From NCBI GenBank assembly GCA_910586995.1, contig CAJUKZ010000001.1, forward strand, positions 62,001 through 126,000: DNA of 64,000 nucleotides, read 5' to 3'. The position numbers and the translations under genes are program-made. Each line of letters opens with the position of its first letter. The first letter of the stretch is position 1. A model generated the notes under the pieces. That model ran no database searches and was not told the DNA's origin. It saw only the letters and a program-made list of their open reading frames with translations. Source of the DNA: an uncultured Muribaculaceae bacterium (lineage in GTDB: Bacteria; Bacteroidota; Bacteroidia; Bacteroidales; Muribaculaceae). Shown here piece after piece: positions 1-8,726 of the stretch.

Positions 1-459
1 ACAAGCATGCGCAGTGACATGAAAATCTGGATAGAGCTTGGCGATCTCAATGCTGTAGGAGCATGACGCCACAGTGCCCTGCGTAGCCAAAATGCCGACA
101 TGACGATTCGAGGAAATCGAACCAAGGCTCTCCACAGTCGGCCTTATGACACCGAGAACGCGCCTTGTAGGATCGGCTGAAACCGGAAGGTCATTCATCT
201 GTATATTGCGCAACGCCTTTGCCGACGCTGTATTGCATCCAAGTATTACCAATGGACAACCACGGCTGAAAAGATGCTCCACCGCATCGAGCGTATAGCG
301 GTATACCACATCAAAGGAACGTGTGCCGTATGGAGCGCGCGCGTTGTCGCCCAGATACAAATAATCGTATCCGGGCAACAGTGCGCGTATTCCTTTCAGA
401 ATAGTAAGCCCTCCATAACCGGAATCAAAGACACCGATTGGAGCAAATGATTCAGGCAT
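1..459 (-). CDS. murI: Glutamate racemase, 3' part missing at window edge
   Basis: Converts L-glutamate to D-glutamate for peptidoglycan precursor synthesis in the cytoplasm. The minus-strand translation starts MPESFAPIGVFDSGYGGLT and contains the FDSGYGGLT substrate-binding motif with the catalytic Asp, the GDNARAPYG motif, and GCNTAS with the first catalytic Cys. About 153 codons are visible of a family length near 270, so the second catalytic Cys lies outside the window. Its ATG overlaps the end of pgi by 8 bases (ATGCCTGA), which points to translational coupling as the last visible gene of the rsmA-mgtE-pgi-murI string. Confidence 0.93.
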   Translation of the reverse strand, partial: MPESFAPIGVFDSGYGGLTILKGIRALLPGYDYLYLGDNARAPYGTRSFDVVYRYTLDAVEHLFSRGCPLVILGCNTASAKALRNIQMNDLPVSADPTRRVLGVIRPTVESLGSISSNRHVGILATQGTVASCSYSIEIAKLYPDFHVTAHAC

Positions 460-1795
460 TGAGACGCTTCTTGATATCTTCTGTCTGCTTTTCGTAGCCC
501 GGCTTCTCAAGGAGTGCAAACATATTACGCTTGTAATCCTCCACACCAGGCTGGTTGAACGGATTCACGCCAAGCACATATCCACTCACACCGCAGGCTT
601 TCTCAAAGAAGTATATCAACTGTCCGAGATACTCCTCCTTGAGTGCGGGGAGAGAAATAAGGATATTGGGAACTCCTCCGTCGACATGCGCGATGCGTGT
701 ACCGAGTTCTGCCATCTTGTTCACCTCATCGACATGCTTTCCGGCTATATAATTGAGTCCATCGAGATTTGCTTCATCCGAGGGGATTATCACATTATGA
801 TTGGCCTTACCTACAGTGATCACGGTCTCGAAGATCGTACGCTCACCATCCTGAATCCATTGTCCCATAGAATGCAGGTCGGTGGTGAAATCCACGGCAG
901 CAGGGAATATACCCTTGTGGTCCTTACCCTCACTTTCGCCATAGAGTTGCTTCCACCATTCGCCGAAGAAATGGAGTTTAGGATTGAAGTTGACAAGTAT
1001 CTCTATCTTTTTGCCGGCACGGTAGAGAGCATTGCGAGTGGCTGCGTAAACTTCCACAGGATTTTCAGCTCCCGGCACAGCCGAAGCTTTCTCCATCGAG
1101 CATGCGCCTTCGAGCAGAGCGCGGATATTATATCCGGCAACCGCTATGGGCAGCAGACCCACCGGAGTCAGGACAGAGAAACGTCCGCCCACATTATCTT
1201 CAATCACGAAGGTCTTGTAGCCCTCCTCGGTAGCAAGCTGACGGAGCGCGCCTTTCTTCGCGTCAGTGATGGCCACGATACGCTTCGACGCCTCTGACTT
1301 GCCCAACTGCCTCTCAAGCTGCTCTTTGAGCAGACGGAATGCGATGGCAGGTTCAGTGGTTGTTCCGGATTTGGAGATCACGATTATACCGAACTTCTTG
1401 TCCGACAGGTATTCGGAAAGTTCATACAGATAATCCTCGCCGATATTCTGACCGGCAAAAAGCACTTTGGGGCCGTTGGCAGGAATATATGCGTCGAATG
1501 AATTGTTAAGTGCCTCTATGACAGCCTTGGCTCCGAGGTAACTGCCTCCGATACCGATCGCTACCACGACATCGCACATGCCACGCATCTGTGTGGCGGT
1601 ATTCTCTATGTCGCTGACAAGGTCACTGGAAAGAACCCGCGAGGGCAGATCAAGCCATCCGATGAAGTCGTTGCCTTCGCCTGTGCCTTTGTGCAGCTTC
1701 TCCATACCGTCGGCCACAGCCGGAGCGAGATTTTCGATCTGTGCGTTGTCCACAGTGCCGAACACGTTGCTGATGTTTACTTTAATATGTTCCAT
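452..1795 (-). CDS. pgi: Glucose-6-phosphate isomerase
   Basis: Interconverts glucose-6-phosphate and fructose-6-phosphate in glycolysis and gluconeogenesis. The 447-residue protein has the length of the short bacterial PGI group. Visible signatures are GIGGSYLGAKAVIEAL near the N-terminus, the SIS-type phosphate-binding stretch VISKSGTTTEPAIAFR, the GGRFSVLTPVGL signature, and the C-terminal NPFNQPGVEDYKRNMF signature. It lies 37 bp downstream of mgtE and overlaps murI by 8 bp, so it is probably in the same transcript. Nothing is missing or truncated. Confidence 0.97.
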   Translation of the reverse strand: MEHIKVNISNVFGTVDNAQIENLAPAVADGMEKLHKGTGEGNDFIGWLDLPSRVLSSDLVSDIENTATQMRGMCDVVVAIGIGGSYLGAKAVIEALNNSFDAYIPANGPKVLFAGQNIGEDYLYELSEYLSDKKFGIIVISKSGTTTEPAIAFRLLKEQLERQLGKSEASKRIVAITDAKKGALRQLATEEGYKTFVIEDNVGGRFSVLTPVGLLPIAVAGYNIRALLEGACSMEKASAVPGAENPVEVYAATRNALYRAGKKIEILVNFNPKLHFFGEWWKQLYGESEGKDHKGIFPAAVDFTTDLHSMGQWIQDGERTIFETVITVGKANHNVIIPSDEANLDGLNYIAGKHVDEVNKMAELGTRIAHVDGGVPNILISLPALKEEYLGQLIYFFEKACGVSGYVLGVNPFNQPGVEDYKRNMFALLEKPGYEKQTEDIKKRLNA

Positions 1796-1832
1796 AGTCG
1801 TAAAAGTATGTGTGGTTATTGTTTATTCTATA

Positions 1833-3191
1833 TCACGACAGGGCGGATATGAGCGCTGAAGATATGCTCATGTAGATAACCATGCCGATTATGTCGTTGG
1901 TGATTGATATGAACGGGCCGGTAGCCAACGCCGGGTCCACCTTGAAGCGTTCAAGTGTCAGTGGCACGAATGTGCCGAAGATCGAGGCGAATATCACTAC
2001 TGCGAAAAGCGACAGCGATACCGCGATTGTCGTCACCTGCTTTGCCCCGAGAGTACAGCAGTTGTATACGAAGACAAGCAGTGATATAATGAGAGCGTTT
2101 ATCAATCCGACGCCTACCTCCTTCAATATCTGCCGCGATGAAGCCTTGATGTCAAGCGAGCCGTTGGCGAGACCCTGAACCACGATTGCTGAAGACTGTA
2201 TACCGACGTTTCCACCCGTACCACCGATCAGCGGTATAAACAGGGCCATTGCCGGATTGGTGGCGAATCCTGTCTCGAAGTTGCCGAGGATAAGGGAGTT
2301 GCCGATTCCGCCGAGCATGCCTATAAGCAGCCACGGAAGTCGCGACCGTGTTTGTTTGAACATTGAGTCATCGCTCTCGATGTCGGACGAGAGACCGGAT
2401 GCAAGCTGGTAGTCGCGTTCGCTGGACTCACGAACCTGATCCATAACGTCGTCTACAGTGATGCGCCCGAGCAGACGCCCTATAGAGTCGACCACCGGCA
2501 TGGCTACAAGGTCGTATTTCTCAAAGTCAAGCGCAACCTCGTCGATCGGCATATCAGCCTTGACGCTTACTGGATCGACCTCCATCACGTGTTTTATTTT
2601 CGACACCGACGGATGGGTGATCATCTTCTTCAGCGGGAACACTCCACGCAACTTGTAATCGTTGTCCACGACGTAGACATAATATATCTCATCCATGTCT
2701 TCCGCCTGCAACCGCATCTGTCGTATACATTCGGGCATACTCCAGTTTTCGTTCACAACGATCATCTCAGTACCCATCAGACCACCGGCTGTGTCCTCAT
2801 CGTACTTGAGCAGGTCAATGATATCACCGGCCTGTTCGATGTCGTCGATATGGGATAGAATCTCATCACGGTCTTCTTCGTCGAGCTGCTGGATAATGTC
2901 CACAGCATCGTCGGTATCGAGATGATCTATCTGCTTGGCGATCTCCTCGGCAGGCATGTGCGACAAGAGCTTCAGACGATCGTCCTCGTCAAGCTCCATC
3001 AGCACGTCGGCGGCCTTGTCCTCGTCGAGCAGGTTGTAAAGGAACTCGGCTTCGTCAAGATCCAGATTTTGGTATAGCTCCGCGATGTCGGCGGGATGGA
3101 GGGAGGCCAGTTCGGCACGCGCCCCCACCTCGTCGTGGGTCTGTATCATCTCGCGGATACTCTTGAGATATTCCGGTGTATATTCTTTCAT
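1833..3191 (-). CDS. mgtE: Magnesium transporter MgtE
   Basis: Inner-membrane Mg2+ channel/transporter. The 452-residue protein has the full MgtE layout: an acidic helical N domain (about residues 1-130, rich in DExDR and HIDDIEQ-type repeats), a pair of CBS domains (about 135-255), and a C-terminal membrane domain with about five segments from residue 285. In the family the cytosolic acidic domains sense Mg2+ and close the pore. Its ATG overlaps the rsmA stop by 4 bp (ATGA). The pairing with rsmA and pgi is probably an operon of convenience. Confidence 0.95.
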   Translation of the reverse strand: MKEYTPEYLKSIREMIQTHDEVGARAELASLHPADIAELYQNLDLDEAEFLYNLLDEDKAADVLMELDEDDRLKLLSHMPAEEIAKQIDHLDTDDAVDIIQQLDEEDRDEILSHIDDIEQAGDIIDLLKYDEDTAGGLMGTEMIVVNENWSMPECIRQMRLQAEDMDEIYYVYVVDNDYKLRGVFPLKKMITHPSVSKIKHVMEVDPVSVKADMPIDEVALDFEKYDLVAMPVVDSIGRLLGRITVDDVMDQVRESSERDYQLASGLSSDIESDDSMFKQTRSRLPWLLIGMLGGIGNSLILGNFETGFATNPAMALFIPLIGGTGGNVGIQSSAIVVQGLANGSLDIKASSRQILKEVGVGLINALIISLLVFVYNCCTLGAKQVTTIAVSLSLFAVVIFASIFGTFVPLTLERFKVDPALATGPFISITNDIIGMVIYMSISSALISALS

Positions 3192-4009
3192 TTGCTTTCA
3201 GTTACGGCATATTTACCGCGGATGTCGGAGAGCAGATTCGTTAGTTCTACAAAACGTTCCACACTGAGCTGTTCAGGCCGGAGCGACAGCAATTCATCGG
3301 CAGATGCAGGGATCGAGGCCCCCGGAGGGAGCAGTCCCCGCACGGAGTTGCGCAAGGTCTTGCGGCGCTGGCCGAATGTGGTCTTGACCACTGTGCGCAG
3401 CAAAGCCGGGTCACATCCGGGGTCAGTGACGTCATTGCGGGTCATGCGTATTACCCCACTCTTGACTTTTGGCGGAGGATTGAATACTGATTCGCTGACT
3501 GTGAACAGATATTCCTCATCGTACCATGTCTGAAGCAAAACGCTCAGTATGCCGCGTGCTTTTGTACATGGGGCGGCCGCAAGCCTCTCGGCCACCTCGC
3601 GCTGCAGCATACCGGAACAGCAACGCACACGGTCTTTATAGTCAAGGACCTTGAAGAATATCTGTGACGATATATTATAGGGATAATTTCCGATGATGCA
3701 GAACGGTGTATCGCCCGGATAAAGATCCGATAGATCCATTTTCAGAAAGTCGGCTTGCACGATGCGTCCGTCCGCTGCAAGCTGTGGAAATTCCGCAGTC
3801 AGATATTCCACACTCTCAGGATCAATCTCCACTACTGTGAGGTCATGTCCTTTCTCGACAAGAAACCTGGTCAGGACTCCCATTCCCGGCCCTATCTCAA
3901 GCAGCGGCAAGCCTTTGTAGGCATCCATAGTGGAGGCAATACGCTCTGCGACCGAAAGGTCTGTCAGGAAGTGCTGCCCCAGGGCTTTTTTGGGTCTTAC
4001 TTTATTCAT
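3188..4009 (-). CDS. rsmA: 16S rRNA dimethyladenosine transferase
   Basis: Dimethylates two adjacent adenines in the 3'-terminal hairpin of 16S rRNA (A1518 and A1519 in E. coli numbering) during small-subunit assembly, using SAM. I start it at the ATG at 4009 (MNKVRPKKALGQHFLTD), because KKALGQHFL is the family's conserved N-terminus; an upstream in-frame extension to 4144 crosses the promoter and has no family counterpart. The product is 273 aa. Visible motifs are LEIGPGMGVLT (SAM site) and IGNYPYNISSQI (NPPY-type motif, here NYPY). It is the first gene of the rsmA-mgtE-pgi-murI string and overlaps mgtE by ATGA. Confidence 0.96.
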   Translation of the reverse strand: MNKVRPKKALGQHFLTDLSVAERIASTMDAYKGLPLLEIGPGMGVLTRFLVEKGHDLTVVEIDPESVEYLTAEFPQLAADGRIVQADFLKMDLSDLYPGDTPFCIIGNYPYNISSQIFFKVLDYKDRVRCCSGMLQREVAERLAAAPCTKARGILSVLLQTWYDEEYLFTVSESVFNPPPKVKSGVIRMTRNDVTDPGCDPALLRTVVKTTFGQRRKTLRNSVRGLLPPGASIPASADELLSLRPEQLSVERFVELTNLLSDIRGKYAVTESK

Positions 4010-4076
4010 AAGCCTATATTTATGAAACTTACCACGCCCCACGGACGTTATATTTATGATACGTTTTTGCCAAAGG

Positions 4077-4107
4077 CAAAGGTAGTCAAAAATCAACGAC
4101 TCCGCAA
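4077..4107 (-). promoter_or_regulatory. Promoter for rsmA operon
   Basis: On the minus strand TACCTTTG (4084-4077) matches the Bacteroidetes -7 consensus TAnnTTTG. A TTGC box lies at 4107-4104, with a 19-base spacer. It places the transcript start upstream of the ATG at 4009, which supports the shorter rsmA start. Confidence 0.7.
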
Positions 4108-4171
4108 TACGCGGAATAAATAAATATAACCACCGGCGACTCATAAAAGTTACCGAAAACCGTCAGCAATT

Positions 4172-4618
4172 ATGAAACACAAGATTCTGTATCAATTATC
4201 CCTTGCTGCATCGGTCGTCCTTCCGTTGGGCGGATGTATGGCTTGGACCGATGGAATGGATACCGTAAGTGGCAGCATATATACCGACTATAATCCCTTT
4301 GGAAGTTTATATTTCGGACCGGACGGATATTACCAACCGTATGCCGGACCGGTATCTCCTGCACCGATCTACAGGCCGGTGTTCGGCTATCCGTCGTGGG
4401 GCGGAGGCATTCCGCCGTCAATAGACCGACCATATCCCGGACCATCCAACCGGCCGGGAACCGGTGGCAACCCCGGAATTATCCCCGGACACCCAAGCGG
4501 CAGTGGACAAAGACCTGGAGCAAACATAACAACACTGCCCGATGCCAGACCGGTAGAGCCTGTAGCACAGCCATCAAGGCCTCAAGGCACACGGCCCGAA
4601 TCCACATCAAGGCGATGA
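4172..4618 (+). CDS. Small proline/glycine-rich lipoprotein
   Basis: I do not recognise a family. The 148-residue protein begins with a lipoprotein signal (MKHKILYQLSLAASVVLPLGGC, lipobox Cys22). The mature part is low complexity, rich in Pro, Gly and Tyr, with many PGxP, RPxPG and YxxP turns and an Arg-rich end. It is probably an envelope-anchored, largely unstructured protein. It is transcribed divergently from rsmA and ends 3 bp from the stop of ruvB on the other strand. Function unknown. Confidence 0.75.
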   Translation: MKHKILYQLSLAASVVLPLGGCMAWTDGMDTVSGSIYTDYNPFGSLYFGPDGYYQPYAGPVSPAPIYRPVFGYPSWGGGIPPSIDRPYPGPSNRPGTGGNPGIIPGHPSGSGQRPGANITTLPDARPVEPVAQPSRPQGTRPESTSRR

Positions 4619-4621
4619 TTC

Positions 4622-5638
4622 TTAATCAAACAGACCTCCGGAAAATGCATCCGGACGGGTCTGACCGAGATGTGTATAGGCCAGATCTGTCACTTCGCGT
4701 CCTCGCGGAGTACGCTTGATGAATCCTTCTTTTATCAAATATGGTTCGTAGACTTCCTCGACAGTGCCTGCATCCTCGCCCAGTGCTGTAGCTATGGTAG
4801 ACAATCCTACCGGGCCTCCCTTGAACTTCGAGATTATCGTCATAAGCAGTTTATTGTCCACCTCATCAAGCCCGTAGCGGTCTATGTTGAGTGCTTCAAG
4901 AGCATAGCGGGCAATATCAATGTCGACAACTCCACGTCCGACAACCTGAGCGAAGTCCCTTACTCGACGAAGCAGCGCATTGGCTATTCGAGGTGTGCCG
5001 CGGCTGCGCAATGCAATCTCACGGGCAGCCTCGTCGTGGCATTCCACACCAAGCAGGCGCGCCGATCTGGCTATGATGCGCCGCAGCACATCATGGTCGT
5101 AATACTCGAGATGGCACTTGATCCCGAAGCGTGCCCTCAATGGCGACGTGAGCAGTCCCGAGCGTGTCGTAGCACCAACAAGAGTGAACGGCGAGAGCGA
5201 CAACTGGACCGATCTCGCACCCGGACCTTTGTCTATCATAATGTCGATGCGGTAGTCCTCCATAGCCGAGTAGAGGTACTCCTCCACCACAGGGCTCAGA
5301 CGATGTATCTCGTCTATGAAAAGCACGTCGTTCTCCTCGAGCGACGTTAGCAGTCCTGCCAGATCTCCCGGTTTGTCAAGCACAGGTCCGGAAGTAATTT
5401 TCATCCCCACCCCGAGTTCATTTGCTATGATACCCGACAGAGTGGTCTTACCCAAGCCGGGAGGGCCGAACAGCAATATATGATCAAGTGCCTCACCGCG
5501 CATCCGCGCAGCCTGCACGAACACCTTGAGATTCTCAACCACCTTATCCTGTCCGCAGAACGAATCGAATTGCGACGGACGCAAAGCCCGCTCGAAGTCG
5601 CGGTCGCCTTCCTGATTTCTTATATCAAAATCTTCCAA
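4622..5638 (-). CDS. ruvB: Holliday junction branch migration ATPase RuvB
   Basis: Hexameric motor that drives branch migration of Holliday junctions together with RuvA, upstream of resolution by RuvC. The 338-residue length is typical. The AAA+ core shows Walker A GPPGLGKTT, Walker B FIDEIHRLS, sensor ATTRSGLLTSPLRARFG with the Arg finger, and a C-terminal winged helix ending in KRTPRGREVTDLAYTHLG. It follows the glycosyltransferase gene by 24 bp on the same strand. ruvA and ruvC are not in the window. Confidence 0.97.
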   Translation of the reverse strand: MEDFDIRNQEGDRDFERALRPSQFDSFCGQDKVVENLKVFVQAARMRGEALDHILLFGPPGLGKTTLSGIIANELGVGMKITSGPVLDKPGDLAGLLTSLEENDVLFIDEIHRLSPVVEEYLYSAMEDYRIDIMIDKGPGARSVQLSLSPFTLVGATTRSGLLTSPLRARFGIKCHLEYYDHDVLRRIIARSARLLGVECHDEAAREIALRSRGTPRIANALLRRVRDFAQVVGRGVVDIDIARYALEALNIDRYGLDEVDNKLLMTIISKFKGGPVGLSTIATALGEDAGTVEEVYEPYLIKEGFIKRTPRGREVTDLAYTHLGQTRPDAFSGGLFD

Positions 5639-5662
5639 TGCTATTTCTGTTTAAGAGGTCGT

Positions 5663-6766
5663 TCAAACATCCTCCCGACCTCCGAGGTAGCGCAGGGCTT
5701 TCTGCGCGATCATTCCGGGAGGAATGCCATCGAGACAATGGTAGTCGCCGCGATAGCAAGGTTTGTTGCCGAATACCGAGCAGGGACGGCACGTCATGGC
5801 CAACTGCACGGTATCCGCATCGGTCTGACGCCAGCCCTTGAAACCGCAGTAAGGATGCGTCGCACCCCAGACGCTCACCACCTTTGTTCCGGCGATGGAC
5901 GCAAGGTGCATATTCGCTGAGTCCATAGCCACCATCACATCGAGATGGCTCATTAGCGCAAGTTCCGCCGGAAAACCATATTTCTTTCCAGCCAGCGACA
6001 CCACTCCCGGATATTTGCCGGCCCATGCGCCGAGTATCTCAGCCTCATGGCCACCGCCTCCGAAAAGGAAAACCTTGACATTGGCCCTGGCGACGATGTC
6101 CCTGAGCACTTCCTCCATCTTCTTAACAGGGTATATCTTGCCACGGTGCGCGGCGAACGGAGCAAGCCCCATCCATTTCTCATCGCCACACTTGGGCGAT
6201 GATATTTCAGCGAAAGCCTCCACCGGAGCTTTGCCTCCTCTGCCATATAGGCCCTCGAAATGCTCCTGCACCGGCAACCCTATGCGGAAGAAAGCCTCAC
6301 GGTAGCGCGCACGCGACGATATGAGCGGAAGCATTACCTTGTTGCGCCTGCGGGTCAGCGCGCGCTTGTTGCCACGGCCTTTATTCAGGCGCGACACTCG
6401 CACCCCTCCGAGCCATAGCCACGCTCGCATGACTTTGGTACGGAGCACGTCGTGCAGATCCACGAACGCATCGGTATGGTATTCTTTCTTGAGTTCCGAC
6501 ACAAGACGGCGCAGACCACCCGGACCGACGTAGTCTTGCTTGACGTCAGCACCCACAACCGTCAGATTGTCAGGACGGTTGATGAATATACCGGTCATGG
6601 ACGGTCGTGTCACCATGACAAAACGTATATCCGGGTATGTGCGGCAAGCACTGTAGACCACAGGTATCGTCATGGCCACATCGCCAAGAGCCGAGAACCG
6701 AGCCATCAGCACGCTCAACAGCCCGTGGTCATTTCCAGTGGCCGGAAGTCTGTCATTTTTGGCCAT
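5663..6766 (-). CDS. Glycosyltransferase family 9 (heptosyltransferase-like)
   Basis: A GT-B fold glycosyltransferase of the ADP-heptose:LPS heptosyltransferase (WaaF/RfaF) superfamily, probably building the lipooligosaccharide core at the cytoplasmic face of the inner membrane. The 367-residue protein begins its fold at LLSVLMARFSALGDVAMTIP and has the C-terminal nucleotide-sugar region AMDSANMHLASIAGTKVVSVWGATHP typical of GT9. The acceptor and sugar donor cannot be told from the sequence. It overlaps the DUF4254 gene upstream by 14 bp, a neighbourhood that recurs in Bacteroidetes. Confidence 0.9.
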   Translation of the reverse strand: MAKNDRLPATGNDHGLLSVLMARFSALGDVAMTIPVVYSACRTYPDIRFVMVTRPSMTGIFINRPDNLTVVGADVKQDYVGPGGLRRLVSELKKEYHTDAFVDLHDVLRTKVMRAWLWLGGVRVSRLNKGRGNKRALTRRRNKVMLPLISSRARYREAFFRIGLPVQEHFEGLYGRGGKAPVEAFAEISSPKCGDEKWMGLAPFAAHRGKIYPVKKMEEVLRDIVARANVKVFLFGGGGHEAEILGAWAGKYPGVVSLAGKKYGFPAELALMSHLDVMVAMDSANMHLASIAGTKVVSVWGATHPYCGFKGWRQTDADTVQLAMTCRPCSVFGNKPCYRGDYHCLDGIPPGMIAQKALRYLGGREDV

Positions 6767-7364
6767 AAAGCACAGGGTTTGTCGCCGGATCGTTGTACAT
6801 CTTCATCTGACGGTATACCTTCATATATTTCCGTCCGGCGGCGATATCGTCGAGCAGCGTATCAATTGCTGCCGTAAGATCGGCGCGCTGTTCGAGCAGC
6901 ACATCAAGCTTGGCCTGACACTTGGCCTTATGCTCGGGCGATGCGTCGGCTCGTCCGGTCTCCGCCTTCATGTGGTATATCTTAAGCGCGAGGATCGACA
7001 GTCTGTCAATAGCCCAAGCAGGACTTTCGGTATTGATCGTGGCATCCGGCAGCGGAGTCACATCAGCATACTTGTTTCTGAAAAATGTATCTATTTCCTC
7101 TACCAGATCCGTACGATCCTGGTTCGACTTGTCGATGCGGCGCTTCAGTGCCACGCAATCGGCGGGGTCGATCTGCGGATCGCGTATTATATCCTCGAGA
7201 TGCCACTGCACGGCATCTATCATATTTTTGGCATACAAAGTGTTCTCCACCGTATCCCCGGCATACGGATTGGGATGGGGAGCGTCCACATCGTCGGTCA
7301 GGTGATAGTCGGCGGTAGCGCGGTCGAAGACCACATTGCAGTTTTCGGCAAATTTCATATTCAT
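6753..7364 (-). CDS. DUF4254 domain protein
   Basis: A 203-residue soluble, helical protein that matches my memory of the DUF4254 family of Bacteroidetes. It has a conserved-looking N-terminal WHLEDIIRDPQIDPADCV stretch, followed by long helices with many charged residues (about 110-190). No catalytic motif is visible. Its 3' end overlaps the glycosyltransferase start by 14 bp, so a role in lipooligosaccharide core synthesis is a reasonable guess from context only. A consensus promoter lies directly upstream. Confidence 0.8.
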   Translation of the reverse strand: MNMKFAENCNVVFDRATADYHLTDDVDAPHPNPYAGDTVENTLYAKNMIDAVQWHLEDIIRDPQIDPADCVALKRRIDKSNQDRTDLVEEIDTFFRNKYADVTPLPDATINTESPAWAIDRLSILALKIYHMKAETGRADASPEHKAKCQAKLDVLLEQRADLTAAIDTLLDDIAAGRKYMKVYRQMKMYNDPATNPVLYGQK

Positions 7365-7384
7365 GTGTTTTGTGTATCAATTCA

Positions 7385-7415
7385 CAAATTTAAGCAATCT
7401 ATCCTCAGATTCAAA
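7385..7415 (-). promoter_or_regulatory. Promoter for DUF4254-GT9-ruvB
   Basis: Minus-strand TTTG (7415-7412), a 19-base spacer and TAAATTTG (7392-7385): an exact match to the Bacteroidetes -33/-7 consensus. It lies 20 bp upstream of the DUF4254 ATG. Confidence 0.8.
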
Positions 7416-7473
7416 AAAAATCGGATTCAAAACACAAAAAAATCGTCTTATCTCCCTTTACAAGACACTCCTA

Positions 7474-7507
7474 ATTGAATCTTATACAAGAATATTCACT
7501 ATCTTTG
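7474..7507 (+). promoter_or_regulatory. Promoter for malY/patB-like gene
   Basis: TATCTTTG at 7500-7507 is a perfect -7 box. An ATTG at 7474-7477 is a weaker -33 candidate with a slightly long spacer. The downstream ATG is at 7542. Confidence 0.55.
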
Positions 7508-7541
7508 CGGCATAAACCATATCATCATTCTTTACCAACCC

Positions 7542-8717
7542 ATGAGAAATACTTATGATTTCGACCAAGTGATCGACCGTCACGGCACATGTGCCATGAA
7601 GTATGAGTCGCTTGACCTGATGTTCGGCCGCCACGACGTCACTCCGCTTTGGATCGCCGATCTCGATTTTGCCGTATGCCCCGACATCATGGATGCCCTG
7701 CGCCGCCGTCTGGAACACCCCGTCCTCGGATATTCGGCTGCGCCTGACAGCTATTGGGAAGCCATCACAGACTGGCTGCGACGCCGCCACGGAATCAGTG
7801 TCAGCCGGGAAGAACTGACATTCATCCCCGGTGTGGTCAAAGGTATAGCGCTCGCCATCAACTATTTTACCAACAGAGGCGACAAAGTGGTGATACAACC
7901 TCCGGTATACCACCCATTCAAAATGGTGATAGAAGGCAACCAGCGTCAGGCCATAGCCAATCCGCTGCTTAACGACGGCGAGACATACTCAATGGACCTC
8001 GACGGCCTTCAGGAGATAATCGACCGGGAGCATCCAAAGATGCTTGTGCTGTGCAACCCCCACAATCCTATAGGCATACAGTGGGATGAGGAGACTCTGC
8101 GCCGACTTGCCTCTATGTGCCACGCAGCGGGCATGGTAGTGGTAAGCGACGAGATTCACGGCGACCTGATGCTCGGCGGACGCAGACATGTGGCATTCGC
8201 TACTGTAAGCGACGATGCCGCGGCAGTGGCTGTCACCCTCGGCGCACCATCGAAGACATTCAATATCCCGGGGCTCGTAAGCTCGTGGATGTTCGTAAAG
8301 AATCCGCAACTGCGCGAAGGTTTCTATTCCTGGCTCGACGCCAACGAATTCAACGCTCCCACAATGACTGCATGCATAGGCGCAGAGGCAGCCTACCGCC
8401 ACGGAGAGGAATGGGTGGAGCAGATGCTGGCCTACGTTGAGGACAACATCAATTTCGCCTGCGACTATGTGGCCGCCAACATTCCTTGCGTAAAGGTAGT
8501 GCGCCCGCAGGCGTCGTTCCTCCTATGGCTCGACTTCAGGAAACTCGGTCTATGCCAGAAAGAACTCATGGATCTGCTGCTCGACAAGGCCCATCTGGCT
8601 CTGAACGACGGCACGATGTTTGGCAAAGAAGGTACGGGCTTCATGCGCCTCAACGTGGGCACGCCCCGCAAGGTACTTGCAGAAGCTCTGGATCATATAC
8701 GCATGGCCTGCGTTTAA
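7542..8717 (+). CDS. MalY/PatB-family PLP aminotransferase (cystathionine beta-lyase type)
   Basis: A fold-type I pyridoxal-phosphate enzyme of the MalY/PatB group, whose members cleave the C-S bond of cystathionine or related thioethers. The 391-residue protein opens MRNTYDFDQVIDRHGTCAMKY, typical of the group (D-x-x-x-x-R-x-G-T-x-S/A-x-K-x). It shows NPHNPIG, the SDEIHGDLML motif (PLP-interacting Asp), and APSKTFNIPGL with the Schiff-base Lys. The C-terminus has the substrate-carboxylate Arg in FMRLNVGTPR. Nine bp separate it from aroA, suggesting co-transcription. Whether it is a lyase or an aminotransferase cannot be decided here. Confidence 0.9.
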   Translation: MRNTYDFDQVIDRHGTCAMKYESLDLMFGRHDVTPLWIADLDFAVCPDIMDALRRRLEHPVLGYSAAPDSYWEAITDWLRRRHGISVSREELTFIPGVVKGIALAINYFTNRGDKVVIQPPVYHPFKMVIEGNQRQAIANPLLNDGETYSMDLDGLQEIIDREHPKMLVLCNPHNPIGIQWDEETLRRLASMCHAAGMVVVSDEIHGDLMLGGRRHVAFATVSDDAAAVAVTLGAPSKTFNIPGLVSSWMFVKNPQLREGFYSWLDANEFNAPTMTACIGAEAAYRHGEEWVEQMLAYVEDNINFACDYVAANIPCVKVVRPQASFLLWLDFRKLGLCQKELMDLLLDKAHLALNDGTMFGKEGTGFMRLNVGTPRKVLAEALDHIRMACV

Positions 8718-8726
8718 CATAAGACA

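Noticed and set aside
4010..4144. 45-residue N-terminal extension of rsmA
   Set aside because: It crosses the promoter at 4077-4107 and precedes the family's usual N-terminus.
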